NCBI GenBank assembly: GCA_045537555.1
Contig: JAZSPR010000116.1
Location: 1-7,710 of the forward strand
DNA: 7,710 bases
DNA from: UBA1081 sp045537555
GTDB lineage: Bacteria > Bacillota > Clostridia > Oscillospirales > Acutalibacteraceae
Reading direction: 5' to 3'
Positions 1 to 6,600 of this stretch are shown here, piece after piece. Under the pieces are notes generated by a model that had not been told where the DNA came from, ran no database searches, and saw only the letters and a program-made list of their open reading frames with translations. How positions within the stretch are numbered: position 1 is the first letter of the stretch; each line of letters opens with the position of its first letter. The translations under genes were made by a program, and so were the position numbers.

Positions 1-3000
1 ACTCTCAAAAGAGGGGCTTTTTCAAGGTCAAACGGTGTATTGAATGCTGAAATATCATCGCTTGAAAGTTTCTCTACACTTATTGATGCTTTTTCTTCAA
101 TAATCTGCATAACCCGTCCGTTTATGTTTTCAAAACGGGTACGAAGGCTTTCGTGTCTTGCAATTAATTTATTGACTGCATTTTCAAGCCTTGATATATC
201 AGGTTTCTTTACTTTAAAAGCATAAGGAATATTGTAATGTGCCGAATCGGATTTCATGTATTGCGAAGTGTAAACTCGCATCTGTGCCTGAGTTGCAGGT
301 AATACGTTACTGTACTCGACTTTTACATATTCGGTTACAGTCTCACTTAATTTCTCTGCAATGTCACGTATATCCTTACTGTCAAAGATTTCTCTTACAG
401 TTATTTCATAGCCCTTTGATTCAAGCTTTGCAGAAAGTTCAATTGCTTTAAGGCTGTCTCCGCCGATATCAAAGAAGTTATCGAGAACACTTACTTTTTC
501 ATTACCTAAAACAGCTGAAATACATTCCGCAACAACTTTTTCATTGTCTGTTTCGGGAGCAATGTATTCAGTTGTTGTTTCTATATTTTCAAGATTAATT
601 TCGGGAAGTGCCTTTCTGTTAATCTTACCGCTTGATGTCATTGGCATTTCAGCAATATGGGTGAATAGATGAGGAATCATATATTTGGGAAGTTTATCTG
701 CAATGTTTTCCTTTATCTCTTTTGCAGACTTCTCTTCACCCGTATAGAACACACAGATAAACTGTCTTCCCTGCTTGTCCTCACGCACAACAGCAACGGA
801 GAGATTGATTCCGTCAACAGCTGAAACTGCATTCTCGATTTCACCGAGTTCGATACGTTGACCGTGAATCTTGACCTGGAAGTCATTTCTTCCGCAGAAA
901 ATAATTTCTCCGTCATCACGCCAATATGCGTTGTCGCCTGTTTTATACAGTTTTCCGTTGCCGAACGGATTATCAATGAATTTTTCCGCCGTAAGTTCGG
1001 GATTATTAAGATATCCCTGACCAACATTCATACCTGCAATGCACAGTTCACCCTGAACACCGACAGGAACAAGGTTCATATATTTATCTGTCACATGCAT
1101 CTGCGTATTGTAAATTGGTCTGCCGATAGGCACGGGGTCTGTGTCTTCAGGAGTGCAATCGTAATATGTTACGTCAACTGCACATTCAGTAGGACCGTAA
1201 AGATTATGGAGCGAAACTTTATTATAATCATAAAGTTTATAGAATCTCTGCACAAGAGAAGCCGATAATGCTTCACCTGACAAGAAAACATATTTTACCG
1301 AATCAAACTTATGGATTTCATCATTATGCGATTCAAGATAATTGAGAAACAACTCAAAAACAGAGGGCACAAAATGAATATGTGTCACGCTGTTTTTTTC
1401 TGTTTCTATAAGTATTTTTTCAGGGAGGAAATGTTCGTCGGGTTTTGAAACTGCGAGACAGCCTCCACATATACCCCACCAGAATAGCTCCCAGACGGAA
1501 ACATCAAATGTATAGGGTGTTTTCTGCAGTATTACATCTTCACTGTTGAGAGGATATCTGTCGTGCATCCAGAGAATTCTGTTTACAGCCGATTTATGGC
1601 TGACTTTTGCACCTTTCGGGTTGCCTGTTGAACCCGAGGTATATATTACATATGCCGTGTCATTTTCATCTGCATTACAAGGCGGTACAACTTCTGATTT
1701 CTGCATATTATTTCTGACAAATGCAGTCATATCAATACAGGGTGTTGGTCCTGTAAGATGTACGAATTTCCCCTGAGAAATGACAGCAGATGCATTACTG
1801 TTTTTAAGAATATATTCAATTCTTTCAGGAGGATATGACGGGTCAATCGGCAGATATGCATTTCCGCCTCTGATAATGCCGTAAATTGCCGTATACATTT
1901 CAGGAGAACGCTCACAAATTACGGCAATAACACTCTTTGTACCGTTTGTGATTTTTCTTATCTCTGCGTCAAGATTTTCCGAGACAGCAAGAAGCTCACC
2001 GAAAGTCAGATTTCTTTCAGCAGTTTTTATGCATATTTTATCTTTATTTTCATTTGCAGTCTTTTCAAAAAGGCTGTAAAGTGTTGAATTATCAGACACA
2101 GAATAGCCGTGTTCCGTATCATTAAAATCAAAAATCAATTTCTGCTTTTCATCTTCCGAAAGCATACTCAGTTCCCCGATTTTTTTATCGGGGTTTTCCA
2201 TGCAATCATGAAGCAGATTGAAAATGTGGGTGTGTATTGTGGTTATTTCATCTTCAGTAAATTTATCGGTACGGTAATCGAAATGCATTTTCAGGGTACC
2301 GTCCGCATCATGGTCTTCAATATGAATCTGCAGATTTTCCGCCTGCATTCCGTTTGAATACCACTCAATAATGGTTTCACCATTAACAATCTGAGCATTC
2401 TGATAGCTGACAATCACATCAAAAAGTTTTCCTTTGCCGGACTCTTCAAGAATGTCTGTATAATTGAATTTCTGATGTCTGAGCACGGAAAGAACATCGG
2501 AACTTACCGCAGAAATATTATCTGAAACTGTAGCGGCATAGTCGGGCTTCATAAGAACGGGGACTGTGTTTACATACATACCCATTGTATTTCTTTCTTT
2601 TTCACCTGTTCTGTTGAGAACTGTGGTTCCGATAAAAAAGTTATCGGCATTTTCCTTTATTCTGCTGAAATAAAAGGATGTGACGGCAAGAACAACGGCA
2701 AAAACAGATGTATTGAGTTTTCGGCTGAAAGCTTCAAGAAGTTCTGTTTCTTCAATTCTGAACGTTTTTCTTTCCGCTTTAAAAGATATATCAGGTTTGG
2801 ATGAAATAAACAGCGGTTCTGAACATTCATTAATTTTCGAGGTAAAATATTCTTTATCTTTTATATATCTCTTGCTGCCGAGATATTCTTCTTCCGTTAT
2901 CAGATAATCAGCATATGAATAAGCCTCGGGCATATACCCTGTCAGCAGCAGTTTCATTTGACTTGCAACCAATGCACAAGTCCAGCCGTCAGAAATTATA

Positions 3001-3374
3001 TGATGCAATTTTATTAGAACTCCTGAATGTGACGGAAGAATTACGGGAGTTATTTCACTCAGAGGACCGTCAGGTGCAAAGGGAATTTTTGCATAAGAAT
3101 CAGCATAAGCATTGAGTTCTTCGCGGGAATCAAAATGAAGCGCAGGAATATAATTTTTTGTAAAATCAGAAAAATACTGTGAAACTTCTTCTCCGTTTTT
3201 TTGTATACGGATTCTCAGCGCATCATTCATTCTGTACATAATATTGAGCGCATTGTTTATTTCATCTTCGGATTTTACGGTATCAAGAAGCATACAGCCA
3301 CAAACACACGATACGGAACCATTCATCAATGATTCCATATTGTATATCTGTCTCTGCGGTTTGCTTAATTTCAT
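1..3374 (-). CDS. Non-ribosomal peptide synthetase, C-A-PCP-C..., 3' end outside the window
   Basis: A single frame stays open for 1124 codons from ATG at 3374 to the left edge; I read it codon by codon and found no stop or frameshift. Domains in order: condensation domain about 1-430 with the active-site motif HHIISDG at 124-130; adenylation domain about 440-920 with LTFGEL (456), YTSGSTGNPKG (578-588), FDVSVWE (623-629), LYGPTE (725-730), YKTGD (810-814), GRNDFQVKIHG (from 828) and the core Lys917 in SSGKINRKALP; carrier domain with DNFFDIGGDSLKA and pantetheine Ser974; then the start of a second condensation domain (PATQAQMRVY from about 1026, RHESLRTRFE 1073-1082). The pocket residues D624 V625 W628 H667 F697 S699 L725 V733 D734 K917 match the serine code of EntF. 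Beginning with a C domain directly behind a free ACP and an acyl ligase indicates a lipoinitiating (starter) synthetase. The start is preceded by an AGAGGGA ribosome site in a 21-nt gap after the ACP gene. Later modules and the release domain are not visible. The family call is very secure; the product is inferred. Confidence 0.97.
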   Translation of the reverse strand, partial: MKLSKPQRQIYNMESLMNGSVSCVCGCMLLDTVKSEDEINNALNIMYRMNDALRIRIQKNGEEVSQYFSDFTKNYIPALHFDSREELNAYADSYAKIPFAPDGPLSEITPVILPSHSGVLIKLHHIISDGWTCALVASQMKLLLTGYMPEAYSYADYLITEEEYLGSKRYIKDKEYFTSKINECSEPLFISSKPDISFKAERKTFRIEETELLEAFSRKLNTSVFAVVLAVTSFYFSRIKENADNFFIGTTVLNRTGEKERNTMGMYVNTVPVLMKPDYAATVSDNISAVSSDVLSVLRHQKFNYTDILEESGKGKLFDVIVSYQNAQIVNGETIIEWYSNGMQAENLQIHIEDHDADGTLKMHFDYRTDKFTEDEITTIHTHIFNLLHDCMENPDKKIGELSMLSEDEKQKLIFDFNDTEHGYSVSDNSTLYSLFEKTANENKDKICIKTAERNLTFGELLAVSENLDAEIRKITNGTKSVIAVICERSPEMYTAIYGIIRGGNAYLPIDPSYPPERIEYILKNSNASAVISQGKFVHLTGPTPCIDMTAFVRNNMQKSEVVPPCNADENDTAYVIYTSGSTGNPKGAKVSHKSAVNRILWMHDRYPLNSEDVILQKTPYTFDVSVWELFWWGICGGCLAVSKPDEHFLPEKILIETEKNSVTHIHFVPSVFELFLNYLESHNDEIHKFDSVKYVFLSGEALSASLVQRFYKLYDYNKVSLHNLYGPTECAVDVTYYDCTPEDTDPVPIGRPIYNTQMHVTDKYMNLVPVGVQGELCIAGMNVGQGYLNNPELTAEKFIDNPFGNGKLYKTGDNAYWRDDGEIIFCGRNDFQVKIHGQRIELGEIENAVSAVDGINLSVAVVREDKQGRQFICVFYTGEEKSAKEIKENIADKLPKYMIPHLFTHIAEMPMTSSGKINRKALPEINLENIETTTEYIAPETDNEKVVAECISAVLGNEKVSVLDNFFDIGGDSLKAIELSAKLESKGYEITVREIFDSKDIRDIAEKLSETVTEYVKVEYSNVLPATQAQMRVYTSQYMKSDSAHYNIPYAFKVKKPDISRLENAVNKLIARHESLRTRFENINGRVMQIIEEKASISVEKLSSDDISAFNTPFDLEKAPLLR

Positions 3375-3395
3375 TTTTTATCCCTCTTTGTTTTT

Positions 3396-3620
3396 TCAGA
3401 TGTGTGACTCAATATAGTCTGTAACATCGCCGACAGTTATCATTTTTGCAAGGTCTCTGTCAGGTATTTCAATATCAAATTCGTCTTCAATTGCACAGAT
3501 TACCTGTACAAAATCATATGAATTGATTTTAAGATCATTTCTGAGAACAGTATCTTTATTTATTGTCAGGTCCTTAATACCTGTTTCTTTCTGAAAAATT
3601 TCAACAAGTTTTTCTGTCAT
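3396..3620 (-). CDS. Free-standing acyl carrier protein (74 aa)
   Basis: This small acidic four-helix carrier protein would hold an acyl chain as a thioester on a 4'-phosphopantetheine arm. Ser34 in the sequence INSYDFV is the expected attachment site; the usual ACP motif is DSL, so the residue before Ser is Asn and the one after is Tyr. The following helix (VQVICAIEDEFDIEIPD) and the TVGDVTDYI ending are typical of fatty-acid/polyketide-type ACPs rather than NRPS carrier domains. The reading frame extends upstream to 3749, but the ATG at 3620 is chosen because AAGGAG lies 7 nt before it, the protein then has normal ACP length, and the upstream part overlaps the ligase. It sits 1 nt after the ligase stop and 21 nt before the NRPS. 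I infer that it takes the fatty acid from the ligase and presents it to the first condensation domain. It could instead serve another acyl route, but the context argues against this. Confidence 0.93.
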   Translation of the reverse strand: MTEKLVEIFQKETGIKDLTINKDTVLRNDLKINSYDFVQVICAIEDEFDIEIPDRDLAKMITVGDVTDYIESHI

Positions 3621-3621
3621 C

Positions 3622-5253
3622 TTATTGCTCCTTATAAGTTCTTCTGATTTTCTTTGTAGTTGTCTTGGGAAACTCTTCATCTCTGAATTTAACAACGGAA
3701 ACCTGTCTGTAAGCCGGCTGTTCATTGTTGTACAGACGGATTTTTTCATCGATTATTTTTTTTACATTGTCTGTTTCGTAATCAGGGAAAATTTCTGCCG
3801 TTATAAGGTCATTTTCACCGTAAACAATGACTTCCTTTATTTCGGGAACCGCAATTGTCAGTTCGTTTTCAATCTTTTCAGGGGACAGATTTTTGCCGTT
3901 TTTAAGAATAATAAGATTCTTTTTTCTGCCTGTAATGTAAAGCACACCGTCTTCATATTTACCCATATCACCCGTACGGAACCAATCATCTTTGAACGCA
4001 AGACGTGTGGCTTCTTCGTCTTTATAGTAGCCTTTCATTACGATTGAGCCTTTTACAAGAATTTCACCGATACCGTTTTTATCGGGTTCGTCTATTTTTA
4101 TTTCACAACAACACAGCGGAACACCGACACTGCCGTCAACCCAGTATTCGGGTCTGTTTGATGACACAACGGGTGAGCATTCTGTTATGCCGTAACCGTT
4201 GATGATGTTCACACCGAAATCTCTGAAACCTTTTATGATGTTAATGTCAACAGCCGCACCGCCGCAGCTTACCCACTCAAGATTACCACCGAAAGCCTCA
4301 AGAACAGACTTAAAGAGAACTCTTCGCAGGTCAATACCTGCTTTAAGGAGACCGTTACTGACCTTTATCATGGTTTTAAGAAGCTTTGTTTTCCCCTGTT
4401 CTTCAGCACTTACCCATATTTTCTTATACATTGATTCAACAACCATAGGTACAAGGAACAGATATGAAGGCTTTGCCTCTTTGAAATCGTTCATAATGGT
4501 TTTTATGCTCTTTGTTATGTAAATGGGCTGTCTGTAAAGGACGATTGAACCTATTCCGAGTGTAAACGAGAAAGTGTGATGCAAAGGCAGAATACAGATT
4601 GTTGTGCCCTGTGCAAGAACATTTTTGCATGAAGCAACAGCATCAATTGCAATGTTGCTGTGTGTGAGCATAACCCCCTTACTGCTGCCCGTTGTACCTG
4701 ATGTATAAACAATTGCGGCAATATCATCGTCATTCACATTGTAATTTACAAAATCTGTTTTTCCTTGAGCAAGAAGTTCTTTTCCCTTTTCAAGAACTCC
4801 GGGGATACCGTTCATATCAAGAAGTTCAAGTGAGGGCATTTTTTCGGCAATTTCCTGAGCTTCGGCAGAATATGTATCGGAATACACAAGAAGAGAACAC
4901 TCTGTTCCGGCAATAATCTCTGTCATTTCATTAACGGGTAATTCTTTATCAACAGGAACAATTATGTTATCCCCCGTGACAACAGCAAAATAAGTCAGGA
5001 GCCATTCATATGAATTTTCACCCATAACGGCAATTTTACTTTTTCTGACATTTTTCTCAAACAGATAAGTACCGAATGCATCAACATCTGCATTGAACTG
5101 TGCATATGATACATTTACCGTTTCTTTACGGTTCTTCTTATAAACAAATGCGGTTCTGCTGTCATTTTTAGCATTATCAAAATGAATCATGTCTTTAAGG
5201 TTTGTTACTTCTTTTACGCTGTAAAGGGGATAATTTCTCTTTCTGTTTTTCAT
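3622..5253 (-). CDS. AMP-forming fatty acyl ligase (acyl-CoA/acyl-ACP synthetase family)
   Basis: This 543-aa ANL-superfamily enzyme activates a carboxylic acid with ATP to an acyl-adenylate and passes it to a thiol. Visible motifs: P-loop YTSGTTGSSKG (183-193), LPLHHTF (223-229), GYGITE (353-358), WFRTGD (424-429), GRKKNLIIL (442-450) and a C-terminal PKTTTKKIRR with the catalytic Lys at about 534. The length and the GRKKNLIIL hinge are those of long-chain fatty acyl-CoA synthetases; it lacks the NRPS-like GRxDxQVKIRG hinge, so it is not an amino-acid adenylating domain. The ATG at 5253 has GGGAGAG upstream. As first gene of the operon and directly coupled to an ACP gene, it most likely loads that ACP with a fatty acid (inference); release to CoA first is the alternative. 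Chain length cannot be read from the sequence. No signal peptide is visible, so it should be cytosolic. Confidence 0.94.
   Translation of the reverse strand: MKNRKRNYPLYSVKEVTNLKDMIHFDNAKNDSRTAFVYKKNRKETVNVSYAQFNADVDAFGTYLFEKNVRKSKIAVMGENSYEWLLTYFAVVTGDNIIVPVDKELPVNEMTEIIAGTECSLLVYSDTYSAEAQEIAEKMPSLELLDMNGIPGVLEKGKELLAQGKTDFVNYNVNDDDIAAIVYTSGTTGSSKGVMLTHSNIAIDAVASCKNVLAQGTTICILPLHHTFSFTLGIGSIVLYRQPIYITKSIKTIMNDFKEAKPSYLFLVPMVVESMYKKIWVSAEEQGKTKLLKTMIKVSNGLLKAGIDLRRVLFKSVLEAFGGNLEWVSCGGAAVDINIIKGFRDFGVNIINGYGITECSPVVSSNRPEYWVDGSVGVPLCCCEIKIDEPDKNGIGEILVKGSIVMKGYYKDEEATRLAFKDDWFRTGDMGKYEDGVLYITGRKKNLIILKNGKNLSPEKIENELTIAVPEIKEVIVYGENDLITAEIFPDYETDNVKKIIDEKIRLYNNEQPAYRQVSVVKFRDEEFPKTTTKKIRRTYKEQ
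3628..3633 (-). promoter_or_regulatory. Ribosome binding site of the ACP gene, inside the ligase 3' end
   Basis: AAGGAG on the minus strand ends 7 nt before the ATG at 3620 and lies within the last codons of the ligase gene, whose TAA stop is 1 nt before the ACP start. It fixes the ACP start and implies translational coupling of ligase and carrier. Confidence 0.8.
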
Positions 5254-5295
5254 TGATTTTCTCTCCCGTAAATCAATAATTTTCTACAAATATAA

Positions 5296-5324
5296 AGTAT
5301 AACATAAATATATTTTTTTTTCAA
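5296..5324 (-). promoter_or_regulatory. Sigma-A type promoter of the ligase-ACP-NRPS operon
   Basis: On the minus strand TTGAAA (5324-5319) and TATACT (5301-5296) are separated by exactly 17 nt, with an A-rich stretch between and upstream. Transcription would start near 5289, giving a leader of about 35 nt before the ligase ATG. It is the only good promoter seen for the operon; no promoter-like gap exists before the ACP or NRPS genes. Confidence 0.75.
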
Positions 5325-5357
5325 GAAAATTATATAATAATTAAAATAAAGAATTAA

Positions 5358-5387
5358 TTGACAAAAACGTATATTACGTGTTAAAAT
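5358..5387 (+). promoter_or_regulatory. Promoter of the metallophosphoesterase gene
   Basis: A perfect TTGACA (5358-5363) is followed after 18 nt by TAAAAT (5382-5387), placing the start of transcription near 5394, about 25 nt before the gene's ATG. The spacer contains the inverted repeat ACGTA-TAT-TACGT (5367-5379), which could be bound by a repressor. It is arranged back to back with the operon promoter about 35 bp to its left, so the two transcripts diverge. Confidence 0.65.
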
Positions 5388-5418
5388 AATTACAAATAAG
5401 CAGAAAGAAGGCAACATA

Positions 5419-6318
5419 ATGGAAGTTCTCAATTTTGCAAAACACCTTATCGCAACAATTCTCACACTCCTTTATCTCCCCTTTTCAATCAATTCCGCAC
5501 CCGTGGAAAGCTATGAAGCAAGAAACGCAGACGAACTGAAAACAAGCTTTACTGTTGTTTCTGACATTCACATCGAGGGAAACAATTTCCCGACTTTCAG
5601 AGAATACACCGAAATCCTCAAAGAAGTCCACGACAGCAAGGATAACGACACACTCGTTTTTCTCGGCGATAACACAATGAACGGTCAGGATATTGAAAGC
5701 ATCTTCTTTTTCGGTGCTCTCCGCCTTGCAAACCCCGCAAAGAATCTTATAATTGCTCCCGGTAATCACGATTACGCAAACGGTACCGGTGATTATGAGA
5801 AAATGTATAAAAGATTCAACAGATATGCAAACCTTGCAGGCTGTTACATCGATTCCAACAACTATTACAAGGTTATTGACGGCTACTACTTCGTTGTTCT
5901 TACAACTGAAAGCGATTCTGTTAACGGCATTGATATTTCCGACGGACAGCTCGAATGGCTTAAAGGCATACTTGATGAAGCTTCAAAAGAAGATAAACCC
6001 GTTTTCGTTTTCTCACATCATCCCGTAAACTTTGTTGAAGTGGGTCCAAATGACAGACTTTCATCAGTTCTTGATGATTATGAAAACGTTATTTTCTTCA
6101 GTGGTCACACTCATTGGGCATTATCGAATTACACCGTTTCGGTGGTAAACGGTGTTCAGCAGGTCAATCTTCCTAAAGCTACAGAACACGCAACTGAAGG
6201 CTATGAACCCGGCATCGGCGCTGTTGTTGAAGTTTATGAAGACGAAGTTCTTCTCAGATTCCGTGATTTTGATGACGGAAAATGGGTTGAAGGTTATGAA
6301 TACAGCTTTGAATTTTAA
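5419..6318 (+). CDS. Calcineurin-like metallophosphoesterase, probably exported or membrane-anchored
   Basis: This 299-aa protein carries the full metal-binding set of the calcineurin-like phosphoesterase family: SDIHIE (D49, H51), LGDN (D84), GNHD (N116, H117), FSHH (H200, H201) and SGHTHW (H230, H232). The residues coordinate two metal ions for hydrolysis of phosphoester bonds; the natural substrate cannot be told. Residues about 5-25 form a hydrophobic stretch followed by NSAPVE, which looks like a signal peptide or an N-terminal anchor, although there is only one Lys before it, so export is inferred. The ATG is preceded by AAGAAGG at 7 nt. The gene has its own promoter and its own terminator, so it is monocistronic and transcribed away from the NRPS operon. 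Its relation to the lipopeptide pathway is unknown and may be accidental. Codon use is richer in C-ending codons (AAC, TTC) than in the LytTR gene, consistent with decent expression. Confidence 0.92.
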   Translation: MEVLNFAKHLIATILTLLYLPFSINSAPVESYEARNADELKTSFTVVSDIHIEGNNFPTFREYTEILKEVHDSKDNDTLVFLGDNTMNGQDIESIFFFGALRLANPAKNLIIAPGNHDYANGTGDYEKMYKRFNRYANLAGCYIDSNNYYKVIDGYYFVVLTTESDSVNGIDISDGQLEWLKGILDEASKEDKPVFVFSHHPVNFVEVGPNDRLSSVLDDYENVIFFSGHTHWALSNYTVSVVNGVQQVNLPKATEHATEGYEPGIGAVVEVYEDEVLLRFRDFDDGKWVEGYEYSFEF

Positions 6319-6334
6319 TTGAATCAACAATATC

Positions 6335-6363
6335 AAAAAAACACCCCTCGTGGGTGTTTTTTT
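6335..6363 (+). terminator. Intrinsic terminator of the metallophosphoesterase gene
   Basis: A 12-bp perfect stem (seven A then CACCC, pairing with GGGTG then seven T) closes a 5-nt CTCGT loop, 16 nt after the stop codon. The T-run serves as the release tract. The symmetric A-run and T-run would let it work in both directions, although no converging gene lies next to it. Confidence 0.9.
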
Positions 6364-6399
6364 GCTTTATAGGAAACTTCGTTTCCATAAAGCAAAAAA
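6358..6399. repeat. Long inverted repeat sharing the terminator T-run
   Basis: TTTTTTGCTTTAT-a-GGAAAC pairs with GTTTCCATAAAGCAAAAAA across a 3-nt TTC loop, a 19-bp stem with one bulged A. The left arm uses the T-run of the preceding terminator, so the two hairpins cannot fully form together. On the plus strand the arm is followed by A, not T; on the minus strand the hairpin ends in TTTTTT-like sequence and could stop leftward transcription. It may also be a fragment of a repetitive palindromic element. Confidence 0.7.
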
Positions 6400-6410
6400 T
6401 ATTATATGTC

Positions 6411-6487
6411 CCGCCGATTTGCCCTACGGGCACGGCGATGGACTATCCGAAAACGGTCGCCGCAGGCGTACGGCGAAAGCCGTTTTC
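6411..6487. other. GC-rich structured intergenic island (candidate RNA or repeat remnant)
   Basis: A non-coding stretch much richer in G+C than its surroundings. Hairpin 1 is CGCCG (6412-6416) with CGGCG (6433-6437), enclosing GCCC-TAC-GGGC. Hairpin 2 has an outer 8-bp stem GAAAACGG (6449-6456) with CCGTTTTC (6480-6487) around CGCC-GCA-GGCG. An alternative is ACGGC-GAAA-GCCGT (6470-6483), with a GNRA-type loop and a following TTT, which excludes the outer stem. It could be a structured RNA, an attenuator-like element upstream of the LytTR operon, or a remnant of an intergenic repeat. The reading frame across it is not convincing. Of the rest of the 6319-6600 gap, I see nothing in 6488-6529. 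Confidence 0.5.
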
Positions 6488-6529
6488 TTGCCGTTTACAG
6501 ACGTAAAAATACCGAATATATCATTTCTC

Positions 6530-6563
6530 TTGCAATGGGAAAGAATAAATCATAAAATATAAT
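6530..6563 (+). promoter_or_regulatory. Probable promoter of the LytTR-DUF3021 operon
   Basis: TTGCAA (6530-6535) is followed after 17 nt by TAAAAT (6553-6558). A perfect TATAAT overlaps this at 6558-6563, but has no good -35 at the right distance. Either -10 would start transcription near 6565-6570, right at a 10-bp palindrome. The region is AT-rich and no other candidate is seen before the gene. Confidence 0.5.
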
Positions 6564-6566
6564 CAC

Positions 6567-6576
6567 AGAACGTTCT
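6567..6576. promoter_or_regulatory. Palindrome AGAACGTTCT near the LytTR transcription start (candidate operator)
   Basis: A perfect 10-bp palindrome lies 3 nt after the TATAAT and 24 nt before the LytTR gene ATG. Its position over the expected transcription start suits an operator. AACGTTCTT within it is a partial match to the half-site pattern bound by LytTR domains, but a properly spaced second half-site is not obvious. Confidence 0.35.
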
Positions 6577-6600
6577 TAAGTGAAATTACGGTGGTGGATA

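Noticed and set aside
858..1268. 136-codon plus-strand frame over the adenylation domain
   Set aside because: It is antisense to conserved NRPS motifs that read perfectly on the minus strand, and its product shows no recognisable features.
3396..3749. Longer 117-aa version of the ACP starting at 3749
   Set aside because: The extra 43 residues overlap the ligase in another frame and are not ACP-like; the ATG at 3620 has a strong AAGGAG site and gives normal ACP length.
3625..4047. 140-codon plus-strand frame over the ligase gene
   Set aside because: Shadow frame opposite the conserved C-terminal ligase motifs; no ribosome site and no recognisable protein.
5254..5295. Riboswitch or leader-RNA control of the NRPS operon
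   Set aside because: The predicted leader is only about 35 nt, without a stable stem; too short for a known riboswitch.
6350..6562. 70-codon frame across the intergenic hairpins
   Set aside because: It begins inside the terminator stem and runs through palindromes; no ribosome site and no protein-like pattern.
6580..6600. GTG start for the LytTR gene at 6580
   Set aside because: No ribosome site precedes it and it adds a non-conserved seven-residue stretch, while the ATG at 6601 has GGTGGTG directly upstream.
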